Shown: positions 48,106 to 59,669, counted from the first letter of the stretch. The stretch is 64,000 nucleotides of DNA from Dickeya aquatica (GCF_900095885.1 NZ_LT615367.1:1488001-1552000), one strand, 5' to 3'. The notes: generated by a model not told the origin, from the letters alone. Numbers and translations are program-made.

Positions 48106-49059
48106 GTGAATTTTCAACAATTAAAAATTATCCGTGAATCCGCACGGTGCAACTATAACCTCACCGAGGTGGCCAATACTTTATTCACCTCCCAGTCTGG
48201 CGTGAGTCGCCATATTCGTGAGCTGGAAGATGAGCTGGGCATAGAGATTTTTATCCGCCGGGGGAAGCGCTTGCTGGGCATGACCGAGCCGGGCAAGGAA
48301 CTGCTGGTGATGGCCGAACGTATCCTGAATGATGCGAACCATATCCGGCGGTTAGCCAATGTGTTTAGCGATAATGACGTTGGGCAACTGGTGATTGCGA
48401 CAACGCACACTCAGGCACGTTACAGCCTGCCTGCGGTGATTAAAGCGTTTCGCACGCTCTACCCGCAGGTACAACTGGTGCTCAATCAAGGCACACCGGA
48501 TGAAATTGTCTCGATGCTGGAGTCGGGCGAGGCTGATATCGGTATCGCAACCGAGCTGCTTATCAACGCGAATTCTCTGGCTGCCTTTTCATACTACCGC
48601 TGGCACCACGCTATTTTAGTGCCACAAGGGCACGCCCTGGCGCAAGAGCCGGTCGTCACGCTGGATAAACTCAGCAACGTACCGCTGATTACCTACCGGC
48701 AGGGGATTACCGGCCGTTCGCGTATTGACCGTGCGTTCAGCGCTGCCGGGCTGACGCCGCATATCGCCATCAGCGCGCAAGACTCGGATGTGATTAAAAC
48801 CTATGTCGAGCTGGGGCTGGGGGTGGGGATTGTCGCCGACATGTCGTTTGATCTGGCGCGCGATAGCGGGCTGGTCAAGCTTGATGCGCAACATCTGTTT
48901 GAGGCGAACACCGTGTGGCTGGGGTTAAAGCGCGGGCAATTACAACGCAACTACACCTGGAAGTTTATTCAGTTGTGCAACCCGGAACTGACGCCTGAAG
49001 AGATTAAAGCTCGGGTGTTTGCCGATGACGCTGAGGTGGTTATCGATTATCAAATCTGA
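48106..49059 (+). CDS. cbl: LysR-type regulator Cbl (CysB-like)
   Basis: The 317-residue protein starts at GTG with MNFQQLKIIRESARCNYNLT and follows E. coli Cbl (316 residues) closely: NTLFTSQSGVSRHIRELEDE (helix-turn-helix), ATTHTQARYSLPAVIKAF, TYRQGITGRSRIDRAF, SAQDSDVIKTYVELGLGVGI and NTVWLGLKRGQLQRNYTWKF. Cbl activates genes for sulfonate and taurine use under sulfate limitation, with adenosine phosphosulfate as anti-coactivator. No sulfonate genes are adjacent, so targets lie elsewhere. It could in principle be a CysB copy, but length and C-terminus favour Cbl. Confidence 0.9.
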   Translation: MNFQQLKIIRESARCNYNLTEVANTLFTSQSGVSRHIRELEDELGIEIFIRRGKRLLGMTEPGKELLVMAERILNDANHIRRLANVFSDNDVGQLVIATTHTQARYSLPAVIKAFRTLYPQVQLVLNQGTPDEIVSMLESGEADIGIATELLINANSLAAFSYYRWHHAILVPQGHALAQEPVVTLDKLSNVPLITYRQGITGRSRIDRAFSAAGLTPHIAISAQDSDVIKTYVELGLGVGIVADMSFDLARDSGLVKLDAQHLFEANTVWLGLKRGQLQRNYTWKFIQLCNPELTPEEIKARVFADDAEVVIDYQI

Positions 49060-49161
49060 CGAGCCATCGTCAGGCGCAGCGGGTCGGGTGAGATAACACG
49101 CCGCCCGCTGACACCACGGCTTCATAGGTTATCAGTCTGTTGCGTTTTTTGTGCCATTTTG

Positions 49162-49421
49162 TTTGATGATACAACGAGATGGCGTTGCATCTTCTGCCTT
49201 TCAGCGCCGAATTCGGGGCGCGATTTTCCCTTGTCAGCCCGCCTGCCCGATAGTGATGAACCGCATAATTATGAGAAAACCCTCCAATGTAGCGCTTGAT
49301 CTCACCGGACGGGGATAGTAGCATGCCCACCATAACAATAAGTTATGTATATTATTTTCTTTGATGATACAAATAGTTGCGTGCCGTTTGTGCATAACTA
49401 TTTGTTTTTGTGCATAACTAT
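49162..49421. promoter_or_regulatory. Repeated motifs upstream of gltP
   Basis: Two direct copies of TTTGTGCATAACTAT lie at 49387-49401 and 49407-49421 (20-bp period, near two helix turns). Two copies of TTTGATGATACAA lie at 49162-49174 and 49360-49372. They look like regulator binding sites for gltP or its neighbour, but I cannot name the protein. Confidence 0.4.
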
Positions 49422-49602
49422 CTTGATGTCATGTTCTGTTCAGGTGGGCCACCTTTTGCCTGTGGGTCACGAGTAGTACGTAACGTCAGTATGCAACACA
49501 CATCCTTAAACCTCCTCCTTCATCTGTCGTCGTTCAGCCGTTGCTGAGGTATCCGGTAGCAGTCGTATTGCCATCGGCGAGTCGTCACAGGGAGCACAGA
49601 CA

Positions 49603-49620
49603 ATGGATTCTTATTCATGA
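49603..49620 (+). CDS. Five-codon leader ORF overlapping gltP
   Basis: The ribosome site GGGAG (49590-49594) is correctly spaced for the ATG at 49603, which encodes MDSYS and stops with TGA at 49618-49620. That stop overlaps the gltP ATG (ATGA). gltP has no other ribosome site, so its translation is probably coupled to this leader. Confidence 0.5.
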   Translation: MDSYS

Positions 49621-50927
49621 AAAAACAAAAATTTAGCCTGGCCTGGCAAATTCTCGTTGCGCTGATTGTCGGCATTGCTGTCGGTGCCTGGTTGCATGAA
49701 AACCCGGCGAATAAACAGTGGCTGATTATCAACGTGCTCAGCCCGGCCGGGGATATCTTTATCCGGTTGATTAAAATGATCGTCGTGCCTATCGTCATCA
49801 CCACGCTGGTGGTGGGGATAGCCGGGGTGGGCGATGCCAAGAAGCTCGGGCGCATCGGTTTTAAAACCATCGTCTATTTTGAAGTCATCACCACGCTGGC
49901 GATCGTACTGGGGATTACGCTGGCCAATGTGTTCCAGCCGGGGCATGGCATTGATATGTCGGCGCTGACCCGGGTGGATATTTCCCAATATGAAAAAACC
50001 ACCGAACAGGTGCAAAACGGTGCGCACGGTCTGGTGAGCACCATTTTGTCGCTGATCCCGGCCAATATTTTCGCCGCGCTCGCCAAAGGCGACATGCTGC
50101 CGGTTATCTTTTTCTCGGTGCTGTTTGGTCTTGGTTTGTCATCGCTGCCGCGCGAACAGCGCGATCCGCTACTTAATGTGTTTCGCAGTGCTTCGGAAAC
50201 CATGTTTCGCGTCACCAACATGATCATGCGCTATGCGCCAGTGGGCGTCTTCGCGCTGATTTCTGTCACTGTTGCGAACTTCGGTTTTGCGTCACTGTGG
50301 CCGCTGGCCAAGCTGGTGGTGCTGGTGTATGCCTCGGTGCTGTTCTTTGCGCTGGTGGTGCTGGGGTCGGTGGCGAGGATGTGTGGTCTGCGCATCATGA
50401 CGCTTATCCGCATTCTGAAAGATGAGCTGGTGCTGGCCTACTCAACCGCCAGCTCTGAAACCGTGCTGCCCCGCATTATTCAAAAGATGGAAGCCTACGG
50501 TGCGCCGAAAGCCATCACCAGCTTTGTGGTGCCCACCGGTTATTCGTTCAACCTTGATGGCTCGACGCTGTATCAGAGTATTGCGGCGATTTTTATTGCC
50601 CAGCTCTATGGTATCGATCTTAGCCTGTGGCAGGAGCTGGTGCTGGTACTGACGTTGATGATCACCTCCAAAGGGATTGCCGGGGTGCCGGGTGTCTCCT
50701 TCGTGGTGCTGCTGGCAACGCTCGGCAGCGTCGGGATCCCGCTGGAAGGGCTGGCCTTTATTGCCGGTGTAGACCGTATTCTGGATATGGCCCGTACCGC
50801 ATTAAACGTCGTGGGCAACGCGCTGGCGGTGCTGGTGATAGCCAAATGGGAAGGGCAATTTGATGAAGATAAAGCGCGGGAATACGAGCAGGCATTGGCC
50901 CGTGCGCAGGCAAATCCTGCGGCCTAG
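49617..50927 (+). CDS. gltP: Glutamate/aspartate:proton symporter GltP
   Basis: The 436-residue protein matches E. coli GltP (437 residues) along its length: FSLAWQILVALIVGI, LSPAGDIFIRLIKMIVVPIV, VVGIAGVGDAKKLGRIG, LAYSTASSETVLPRIIQKME, SFVVPTGYSFNLDGSTLYQS and IAGVDRILDMARTALNVVGN. It takes up glutamate and aspartate with protons. The start is set by homology and overlaps a five-codon leader ORF. A strong terminator follows at 50986. Confidence 0.96.
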   Translation: MKKQKFSLAWQILVALIVGIAVGAWLHENPANKQWLIINVLSPAGDIFIRLIKMIVVPIVITTLVVGIAGVGDAKKLGRIGFKTIVYFEVITTLAIVLGITLANVFQPGHGIDMSALTRVDISQYEKTTEQVQNGAHGLVSTILSLIPANIFAALAKGDMLPVIFFSVLFGLGLSSLPREQRDPLLNVFRSASETMFRVTNMIMRYAPVGVFALISVTVANFGFASLWPLAKLVVLVYASVLFFALVVLGSVARMCGLRIMTLIRILKDELVLAYSTASSETVLPRIIQKMEAYGAPKAITSFVVPTGYSFNLDGSTLYQSIAAIFIAQLYGIDLSLWQELVLVLTLMITSKGIAGVPGVSFVVLLATLGSVGIPLEGLAFIAGVDRILDMARTALNVVGNALAVLVIAKWEGQFDEDKAREYEQALARAQANPAA

Positions 50928-50985
50928 TCGTATCAGCGTGGTAAACCAATAACGGTGGCATTAAGCGGTTAATACCCGCTATCAG

Positions 50986-51021
50986 CACCCTGCACGCGTT
51001 GCGCGTGCAGGGTGTTTTTTT
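50986..51021 (+). terminator. Terminator of gltP
   Basis: Perfect 13-bp arms CACCCTGCACGCG and CGCGTGCAGGGTG with a TTG loop, followed by seven T. Confidence 0.93.
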
Positions 51022-51463
51022 ATCGTATCAGGTACTGGCACGGCGTAAGTGTAGTGACCTGCGTTTATAAATGGACAAACCTGCATTTACCCTCACCGTC
51101 CGGCTCCGGCCCGCGGCAATATCTGAGCTGTACGGACTCTCTACCACGTCGGTGTACCGGGCGCTGAATGACTTACTCAGACCGCGCCATAGCCACCGGC
51201 AGGAGATGGCGCGATCTGCCATGGATTCCATGCCTGAACTGCCGGATTTCCGACAACCAGTCGCAGTCGGGCATCACTGAGCGATCAGGATCCATAGGAT
51301 ACCCCTGAAAAAACGAAAGAGGGTCAGGCCGCGTGATGGTCTTCACATTCCTCACCATCCGGTGCTTGATCTTTCAACCGGGAATCAACCAGTGGCGCTT
51401 TTTTGTACCAATTATAATCATCTTCCTTAAAGGTAAAAATTCCACTTGTACCTTATAAGGAAA

Positions 51464-52297
51464 ATGATTGTGAAAGTAAAAGTATGGTCAGCTTTATTTA
51501 TGCCGGCGTATCTGACGGCCTGTGCCGCACCCGGCCCAGAAAAATATCAGACCAGTATGGACAGTGTTACGGCGGAAAAAGTCAGCCAGATTATCCGGTC
51601 GGATGTCATCCCTTCTTCAGGTGAAGATCACGGGGAAGTTATTCGTCGCGTGTCATCGGCTTTTCTTGGTACGCCTTATCAGGCTGATACGCTCATCGGT
51701 GGACCCGATATCCCCGAAGCGCTTGTCGTGAATTTCAACGGTGTCGACTGCTTTACCGTGGCAGATTACATCGAAGCCCTGACCCGCAGCCATGACCAGC
51801 AATCGTTTCTTCATAACCTTGCGCAGGTTCGTTACACCGGGGGTAACGTTAGCTACCTCAGCCGTCGACACTTCTTTTCTGACTGGTTCGCTACCGCACC
51901 GCGTAATGCCAGGGACATCACGCAGGATCTCAGCCCTGACTATGCCGTAGCTGACAAGCAGCTTAACCGCAAACCGGATGGGGGGGAGTACATCCCAGGT
52001 CTGGGCATTCATCCCCGTAAAATAAATTACATTCCCGGAGAAGCCATCAGTCAGCAGGTGCTGGACCATCTGAAAACCGGGGATTATGTCGGCGTCTATT
52101 CCCCACATGACGGTCTGGACGTTTCACATGTGGGTATCGTGGTACGCCACGATGGGCAGGTATGGTTCAGAAATGCCTCCTCGCTGGCCGCAAACAGAAA
52201 AGTGGTGGATTCACCGTTCAGGGAATATATGCGCGCTAAACCGGGCATCGTCGTACTGCGTGCTGAATGGCCACCCATTACCGGAGTTACGGTATGA
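51464..52297 (+). CDS. DUF1460-family lipoprotein, probable cell-wall amidase
   Basis: The 277-residue protein has a signal peptide ending in a lipobox (AYLTAC; Cys near residue 20). The mature part has the DUF1460 N-acetylmuramoyl-L-alanine amidase-like fold signature, with GVDCFTVADYIEAL (Cys near residue 96) and DVSHVGIVVRHDG (His near 222) as probable catalytic residues. It should act on peptidoglycan from a membrane anchor. The ATG at 51464 has AAGG four bases upstream. The stop overlaps the next gene (ATGA). Both lie inside an inverted-repeat cassette and may be transferred cargo. Confidence 0.82.
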   Translation: MIVKVKVWSALFMPAYLTACAAPGPEKYQTSMDSVTAEKVSQIIRSDVIPSSGEDHGEVIRRVSSAFLGTPYQADTLIGGPDIPEALVVNFNGVDCFTVADYIEALTRSHDQQSFLHNLAQVRYTGGNVSYLSRRHFFSDWFATAPRNARDITQDLSPDYAVADKQLNRKPDGGEYIPGLGIHPRKINYIPGEAISQQVLDHLKTGDYVGVYSPHDGLDVSHVGIVVRHDGQVWFRNASSLAANRKVVDSPFREYMRAKPGIVVLRAEWPPITGVTV

Positions 52298-53754
52298 AAA
52301 GAATCCAGATACCGGAAGGAATAAAGCCCCTTTGCCTGATCGTTCCTCTGCTGTTATCGGCATGCAACACCGCTCCGCTCAGGTCGGGGTCAAATGACGT
52401 GACGACTGCCAGCCATGTGCCGACAGACTATATCGACCCGACCAAATCGCGGTTCCCGCTGGGAAATTACCCGCAGTCTGTCGATAAATGGCTCCCTCCC
52501 CGCCCGGACAGGCACGTTCCTGTTATGGATAACGCGGCACAGCAACGTCACTTTTCTGACCTGAAATCCCGTTATTTTGGTATGGGGGCGGGCGAAAAAT
52601 CTCCCTGGAACCCTTCTTACATCGCATCAGTCCTAAGCAAGGGAACGGAAGCGAGCCGTGATGCCGACATCAGGAAGTATCTGGGGGAGCAAAGTGTTTC
52701 CTGGGGCGAGAACTTCAGGGTTCACCCGGACAGATGGAAAAAGCAGGTAAGGGATAACGCGACGACCAGCGTTGACCGTGTTTACCGGCCCTCTGAACGT
52801 GGGATTGCCGTCAGGGAAACGCTGGTCAGGGGGCTTCCGACCGACGATCCGGCTTATGACGATCCGCGTCAGGCCGGGCAGGGCTACCCCTTTGACAATT
52901 TACAAATGTCCTCTGTCCGTCCCGGTACCCCCGTCTACGTGCTGGCGTCCAGCCGTGACAGACGCTGGAAATATGTTTTGTCCCCCACAGTCACCGGGTG
53001 GGTGCACAGCGAAGATATTGCAGGGGTGGACCAGCAGTTTGTTACTGAATGGCTGACGTTGGCCGGTAAAAACCTTGGCGCATTTATTAAAGAACCGGTT
53101 TCCGTTCATGAAGGGGGACAGTATTACTTTACGGCGCGCCCCGGAACCATTCTGCCATTCAGGAACATACAGCCTGGCTTTTTTGACGTTACTGTGCCCG
53201 TGCGTAAAAGTGATGGTCGCGCACAAATTCGTCAGGTCAGACTCAAGGAAGAGGAGTTTGTCGCCATGCCATGGAAAATGACGCCCGGTAATATGGCTGT
53301 ACTGATGGAGTCGATGGGCGGCAGGCCCTATGGCTGGGGAAATTATAACTTCTATAATGACTGCTCTGCCGAAATACGCAGCCTCATGATGCCCTTTGGG
53401 ATATTTCTGCCCAGAAACTCAGCGGCACAGATACAGGCCGCCACCCGGATTGTCGATCTCAGCCATGAGAATACCCACGGGCGATTACGTTATCTGACCG
53501 AACATGGCAGGCCGTTCGCCACGCTGGTATACATTCAGGGGCATATCATGCTGTATACCGGTAATGTCGTCATTAACGGACAGAATGTACCGATGACATA
53601 CCAGAATATATGGGGTTTGCGCCCGGCAGATTCCGGCAGCCGGAGTATCATTGGCGGAGCCGTTTTTTTCCCCCTGCTTGCCTCTTATCCGGAGAATCCG
53701 GGTCTGGTATCACTGGCTGGCAAGTCACAGTTTAAACTGGGTTTTATTGAATAG
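52294..53754 (+). CDS. NlpC/P60 peptidoglycan hydrolase lipoprotein with SH3 domains
   Basis: The 486-residue protein has a lipobox LLSAC after a hydrophobic signal, an N-terminal stabilising region, SH3-like segments (VRPGTPVYVLASSRDRRWKY, WVHSEDIAGVD), and a C-terminal NlpC/P60 domain. The catalytic Cys is in NFYNDCSAEIRSLM (near residue 357) and the His in IQGHIMLYTG (near 416). This layout is that of gamma-D-Glu-dipeptidyl peptidases (YkfC-like). It starts at ATG 52294 with GGAG seven bases upstream and overlaps the previous gene by four bases, so the two hydrolases are made together. Confidence 0.87.
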   Translation: MKRIQIPEGIKPLCLIVPLLLSACNTAPLRSGSNDVTTASHVPTDYIDPTKSRFPLGNYPQSVDKWLPPRPDRHVPVMDNAAQQRHFSDLKSRYFGMGAGEKSPWNPSYIASVLSKGTEASRDADIRKYLGEQSVSWGENFRVHPDRWKKQVRDNATTSVDRVYRPSERGIAVRETLVRGLPTDDPAYDDPRQAGQGYPFDNLQMSSVRPGTPVYVLASSRDRRWKYVLSPTVTGWVHSEDIAGVDQQFVTEWLTLAGKNLGAFIKEPVSVHEGGQYYFTARPGTILPFRNIQPGFFDVTVPVRKSDGRAQIRQVRLKEEEFVAMPWKMTPGNMAVLMESMGGRPYGWGNYNFYNDCSAEIRSLMMPFGIFLPRNSAAQIQAATRIVDLSHENTHGRLRYLTEHGRPFATLVYIQGHIMLYTGNVVINGQNVPMTYQNIWGLRPADSGSRSIIGGAVFFPLLASYPENPGLVSLAGKSQFKLGFIE

Positions 53755-53905
53755 CAGGTCTGATGTGTGCCACAAAATGTGGGTTTGAGACCAGCGCTGG
53801 TTGCAGCTAATGTGGGCTGAAAAAAACGGGTAATGCGGGGGGATTAACCTTTATAAACGCAGGTCGCTACACGTAAGGAAGTGGATTTTCCCCGGCGTTA
53901 ATCGT

Positions 53906-53940
53906 GAAAAACCGCCCGCAGGCAGCAGCCAAACGGGCGG
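53906..53940 (-). terminator. Terminator of dcuB
   Basis: Arms CCGCCCG and CGGGCGG are followed on the minus strand by TTTTT, 39 bp after the dcuB stop. Confidence 0.75.
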
Positions 53941-53978
53941 TGGGGGAGACAACAAACGCAGCCTGACGGCGTAACGCC

Positions 53979-55319
53979 TTAGTAGTAACCGTACAGTGCG
54001 GCGATGACCCAGCCAAACACACACGAGGTGCTCACGCCAATCAACCCCGGCAGAATAAAGCTGTGGTTAATGACAAAGCGGCCGATGCGGGTGGTGCCAG
54101 AGCGGTCAAACTGAATGGCTGCAAGGTCACTGGGGTAGGTCGGCAGAATGTAGTAACCGTAGCAAGCCGGTGCCGAGGCTACAATGTAGGCCGGGTCAAC
54201 ACCAATCGCCAGCGCAACCGGGACGATGGCGGCCAGCGCGGCGGCCTGCGAGTTCACAAACTTGGACACCAGCAGCAAAATCAGCGCGTAGGCCCACGGA
54301 TACTGTTTCACCAGCGCGCCCAGGGTGTTTTTAATTTCTGACAGATGGGCACCAAACATGGTTTCAGCCATCCAGGCAATACCGTACACCGCCACGATAG
54401 CGATCATCCCTGAGCGGAACACTTCGTTTTTCGAAATCGACCCGGGGTTGGTTTTGGTGGCGATAATAATGATGGCACCCGAGAGCAGCATAAACATCTG
54501 GATAACCAGCACCATCGACAGCGGCTTGCCGTCAAATGACGGACGCAGGCTCTCTACGGCACCCAGCAGGGCGACGGCGGCGATTGTGGTCAGGAAAATC
54601 CACATTGCCACCCAGTTGCTGCGCGGCAGTTTGCGATCCAGCAGCGTGGCGGTATCACCGTAAACGTATTCACGGTTTTCCGGCACAGAGATAAATTTCT
54701 GGAAGTCCGGGTCTTTATCCAGATCTTTACCGCGGAACCAGCTGAAAATCCCGATAGCCAGGATCCCGAGCAGGGTAGATGGAATGGTAATGGCCAGTAA
54801 GTCCAGAAATTCAAGGTGCTTACCGTGGAAGGTAAATTTGCCCAGCATGGCGACCAGCGACACGACGGCAACAGAAACCGGGCTGGCGATAATCCCCATT
54901 TGCGCACCGATAGAGCTGGCGGCCATAGGGCGTTCCGGGCGGATATTATTTTTGATGGCGACATCATAAATAATGGGCAGGATGGTATACACCACATGAC
55001 CCGTACCGCACAGAATTGTCAGAATACAGGTGACAAACGGTGCGATGATCGAAACATATTTCGGGTTACGCCGTAGCATTTTTTCCGCGACTTGCAGCAT
55101 CACATCCAGACCGCCAGACGCTTGCAGTGTGGCCGAGGCTGCAACCACAGAAATAATCACCAGCATGACATCTACCGGTGGTTTCCCAGGTTCGAGTTTG
55201 AAAACGAAAACCAGAATGACGAGTCCGATACCCCCTAGTAATCCGAGCGCGATACCCCCTTTTCGCGCACCGTAAAACAGGCAGATCAGGACTATGATAA
55301 GTTGAATGATAAAGTCCAT
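53979..55319 (-). CDS. dcuB: Anaerobic C4-dicarboxylate antiporter DcuB
   Basis: The 446-residue protein has the same length as E. coli DcuB and is nearly the same sequence in long stretches: [100 protein letters not shown]. It exchanges external fumarate, malate or aspartate for succinate during fumarate respiration. The start at 55319 (GGGGA upstream) is preferred to an in-frame ATG seven codons earlier. No dcuSR or fumB gene is adjacent. Anaerobic use fits the nearby formate hydrogenlyase genes. Confidence 0.96.
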   Translation of the reverse strand: MDFIIQLIIVLICLFYGARKGGIALGLLGGIGLVILVFVFKLEPGKPPVDVMLVIISVVAASATLQASGGLDVMLQVAEKMLRRNPKYVSIIAPFVTCILTILCGTGHVVYTILPIIYDVAIKNNIRPERPMAASSIGAQMGIIASPVSVAVVSLVAMLGKFTFHGKHLEFLDLLAITIPSTLLGILAIGIFSWFRGKDLDKDPDFQKFISVPENREYVYGDTATLLDRKLPRSNWVAMWIFLTTIAAVALLGAVESLRPSFDGKPLSMVLVIQMFMLLSGAIIIIATKTNPGSISKNEVFRSGMIAIVAVYGIAWMAETMFGAHLSEIKNTLGALVKQYPWAYALILLLVSKFVNSQAAALAAIVPVALAIGVDPAYIVASAPACYGYYILPTYPSDLAAIQFDRSGTTRIGRFVINHSFILPGLIGVSTSCVFGWVIAALYGYY

Positions 55320-56079
55320 AAATTCCCCATTGCTCAGCATGACGAGTTAATTAATTGAGATTGGATTACTGTCGTCATGGGTACTATAGGGATTATTTCG
55401 AGTGTTTTTTCTTGATCTAAGTCTAGTATTTCAATTCTTTCTTTTATTAATTGCTAATTAATTGCCGTGAGGCAAAAGAATAAAAAATGGCTGATTTTTT
55501 TAGTTTTTTAATTAAAAGATTAATTTTATAAACATTAAGAAAGATGTGTTCCTGAATAAATGTTTTTATTTATTAATGGTTGTATTTTTTGCTTTGTATG
55601 ATTGTGATTTTTTTGTTGTTGTATGGTTTTTTTATGGTTGGTTATTTGCCTTGATTTGGTGCAATCAGTGCCCATCAAAACGAAATAACAAGGTGGTATA
55701 TTTTATTTATATATTAACTTGTTGATTTTTATGTTCTATTGATCTGATATCGACTGTATGGATAATGTCAAATTAACCCAGTCAATGATAAATGATAATG
55801 ACGCATATTTTTCATTCCATTTGGCGCTTTATTAATAAATCTGCCGGGCCGGTCACATATTTCTCTCTTCAGTCATTATTCCTCTGTATGGCATTAATTT
55901 CCCGAGAGGGCAAATCAACCGCGGCTGGTGTTGACGTGGCGTTGTCGGTGCTGATTCCGCTGGAAAACGATAAATAAAATACGTCTATTAAAAGCTGGCA
56001 GGTATTTTGCTTGAATGTCTGGTATGGGTGAGGATGGCGAAAGCGCAAATCACGGGGATGACGGGCGAGGAGAACGAGT
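55320..56079. other. Long, very AT-rich region between dcuB and patD
   Basis: About 760 bp with no credible gene. It must hold the dcuB and patD promoters. TTGATCTAAGTCTA at 55412-55425 has one good FNR half-site only. A 61-codon plus-strand frame (55792-55977) has no ribosome site or family match and is not called. Confidence 0.4.
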
Positions 56080-57516
56080 ATGCACGACAATTTGCTCACT
56101 GAGATGTTGATTGACGGAAAACGGGTGTCGGGGCATGGTGCGCCTTACACGGTGTATAACCCGGCGACCGGCGAAGCGATTGTCGCCATTGCGCAGGCGG
56201 ATCTGTCGCAGGTCGAGGCGGCCATCATGGCCGCTGACAACGCGTTTGCCCACTGGGGACAAACCACGCCAAAAACCCGCGCCACGCTGTTGCTGAAGCT
56301 GGCTGATAAAATCGAACAACACGGGCCCGCGCTGGCCCGGCTGGAATCATTAAACTGTGGCAAACCCTATCATGCGGTGGTGAATGATGAAATTCCGGCG
56401 GTGGTGGATGTGTTTCGCTTTTTCGCCGGGGCAGCGCGCTGCCTGAATGGGTCGGCGGCGGGCGAATACCTTGAAGGCCATACCTCGATGATCCGCCGCG
56501 ACCCGGTGGGCGTGGTGGCTTCCATCGCACCGTGGAACTACCCGCTGATGATGGCGGCGTGGAAGCTGGCTCCGGCGCTGGCGGCGGGCAACTGTGTGGT
56601 GTTCAAACCGGCCGAGCAAACCCCGCTGACCACGCTCTATCTGGCAAGTTTGCTGGTCGATCTGTTTCCGGCCGGGGTGGTCAACATTCTGTTCGGGCAA
56701 GGGCGGGAAATCGGCGATGTGCTGACCGGCCATGAGCGGGTGCGCATGGTGTCACTGACCGGCTCGATTGCCACCGGTGCACACATCGTGGCGAATGCCG
56801 CCAGCAGCGTGAAGCGCACGCATATGGAGCTTGGCGGCAAGGCCCCGGTTATCGTGTTTGAGGATGCTGACCTGGAGCAAGTGGTTGATGGCATCCGCAG
56901 CTTCGGTTTTTATAACGCCGGGCAGGACTGCACCGCCGCCTGCCGCCTGTATGTACAGCGCCCCATCTATGATCAACTGGTGGAAAAACTGGGTAAGGCG
57001 GTCGCCAGCCTGAACATCGGCGCACCGGATGACCCCGCCACCGAGCTGGGGCCACTGATTACCGCCGCACAGCTTGAGCGGGTGGCCGGGTTTGTGGCCC
57101 GCGCCCGCGCCCAGCCACACATCCGGCTGATTACCGGCGGTGAGCGCGCCCCCGGCGCGGGCTACTATTTCCAGCCCACCGTGCTGGCGGATGCGCGTCA
57201 GGACGATGAAATCGTGCAACAGGAGGTGTTCGGCCCGGTCATTTCCATCACCCCGTTTGAAGATGAAGCCCAGGTGGTGGCCTGGGCGAATGACACGCGC
57301 TATGGCCTGGCCTCGTCGGTATGGACACAGGATATCGGCCGTGCGCATCGGCTGGCGGCCTGCCTGGAATATGGCTGCACCTGGGTGAACACCCATTTTA
57401 TGCTGGTCAGCGAAATGCCGCACGGCGGCCAGAAACTCTCCGGTTATGGCAAGGATATGTCCATCTATGGGCTGGAGGATTACACCATCGTGCGTCATGT
57501 GATGATTCGCCACTGA
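56080..57516 (+). CDS. patD: Gamma-aminobutyraldehyde dehydrogenase
   Basis: The 478-residue aldehyde dehydrogenase is close in length to E. coli PatD/YdcW (474). NAD-binding and catalytic parts are visible: [49 protein letters not shown], the general base Glu in [14 protein letters not shown] and the nucleophile Cys in [15 protein letters not shown]. It oxidises 4-aminobutanal (or 1-pyrroline) to GABA. The next gene encodes the putrescine aminotransferase that makes its substrate, so the pair forms the putrescine transaminase pathway. GAGGAG precedes the ATG. Confidence 0.93.
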   Translation: MHDNLLTEMLIDGKRVSGHGAPYTVYNPATGEAIVAIAQADLSQVEAAIMAADNAFAHWGQTTPKTRATLLLKLADKIEQHGPALARLESLNCGKPYHAVVNDEIPAVVDVFRFFAGAARCLNGSAAGEYLEGHTSMIRRDPVGVVASIAPWNYPLMMAAWKLAPALAAGNCVVFKPAEQTPLTTLYLASLLVDLFPAGVVNILFGQGREIGDVLTGHERVRMVSLTGSIATGAHIVANAASSVKRTHMELGGKAPVIVFEDADLEQVVDGIRSFGFYNAGQDCTAACRLYVQRPIYDQLVEKLGKAVASLNIGAPDDPATELGPLITAAQLERVAGFVARARAQPHIRLITGGERAPGAGYYFQPTVLADARQDDEIVQQEVFGPVISITPFEDEAQVVAWANDTRYGLASSVWTQDIGRAHRLAACLEYGCTWVNTHFMLVSEMPHGGQKLSGYGKDMSIYGLEDYTIVRHVMIRH

Positions 57517-59241
<1,725 letters not shown>

Positions 59242-59284
59242 ACACCCGCTCCGATGCACTCAGCCCGGTGCTGAGGCGACACAT

Positions 59285-59320
59285 AAAGCCCGTCTGATCA
59301 TCCGACGGGCTTTTTCTTTT
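59285..59320 (+). terminator. Terminator of patA
   Basis: Arms AAAGCCCGTC and GACGGGCTTT followed by TTTTTCTTTT, about 45 bp after the patA stop. Confidence 0.92.
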
Positions 59321-59383
59321 AACAACCGCCCATCTCCCATCAGGCGCAATCCAGCGCACATGCCATTCTGATTGGCAACCAAT

Positions 59384-59415
59384 CTTTCAATCCACGCGCC
59401 CGTGTGGGGCGCGAC
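59384..59415 (-). CRISPR. Single orphan type I-C-like CRISPR repeat
   Basis: Read on the minus strand, the 32 bp begin GTCGCGCCC and end GGGCGCGTGGATTGAAAG. This is the length, 7-bp hairpin (CGCGCCC/GGGCGCG) and GATTGAAA ending of type I-C CRISPR repeats. No second repeat is found within the expected 60-75 bp on either side, and no cas gene is in the window. Confidence 0.6.
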
Positions 59416-59650
59416 TGCCTTTTATTACCCCGGTGATGAAGGCGGTTTGGCTACGAAACAGAGCGCGGCTGTGTGTGAGTGAGATCACAAAATAACATTT
59501 TGACTTTCTGGCGGTTTGAGTAAACCGACGGAGGGAAATGGACGATAACTGCCCATTCTGTATGCATTTAGTGAATATAGCGTCAGAAATTGTAAGGATT
59601 TAGTTATTAAAAAGTCAGCCAAATAACGCTTGAGTGTCATTATTGGTAAT

Positions 59651-59669
59651 GATAATTATTGTCATTATC
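59651..59669 (+). promoter_or_regulatory. Fur box upstream of the achromobactin genes
   Basis: GATAATTATTGTCATTATC matches the 19-bp Fur consensus at 16 positions. It lies 22 bp before the acsF ATG, so iron-bound Fur should block the operon. Confidence 0.85.

Larger units (their letters stand above)
51049..53872. mobile_element. Inverted-repeat-bounded cassette with two lipoprotein genes
   Basis: The ends 51049-51071 and 53850-53872 are inverted copies of a 23-bp sequence (22 of 23 identical; inner part GACCTGCGTTTATAAA). Directly outside both ends is GTAA (51045-51048 and 53873-53876), a likely 4-bp target duplication. Inside are about 390 bp of unidentified DNA, two overlapping cell-wall-hydrolase lipoprotein genes, and about 95 bp of filler. 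No transposase is recognisable, so it would be a non-autonomous element or the remains of one; the element family is unknown. Confidence 0.6.

Noticed and set aside
51071..51280. 69-codon frame just inside the left inverted repeat
   Set aside because: Could be a transposase scrap, but no recognisable motif and no ribosome site; left uncalled.
55412..55425. FNR site for dcuB
   Set aside because: Only the TTGAT half matches; the second half is lost, so it is not listed as a site.
55792..55977. 61-codon plus-strand frame before patD
   Set aside because: No ribosome site, no family resemblance, lies in AT-rich promoter DNA.
59321..59470. A second CRISPR repeat beside the orphan one
   Set aside because: Searched at spacer distance on both sides; only a weak TGGATTG resemblance at about 59345 with impossible spacing.
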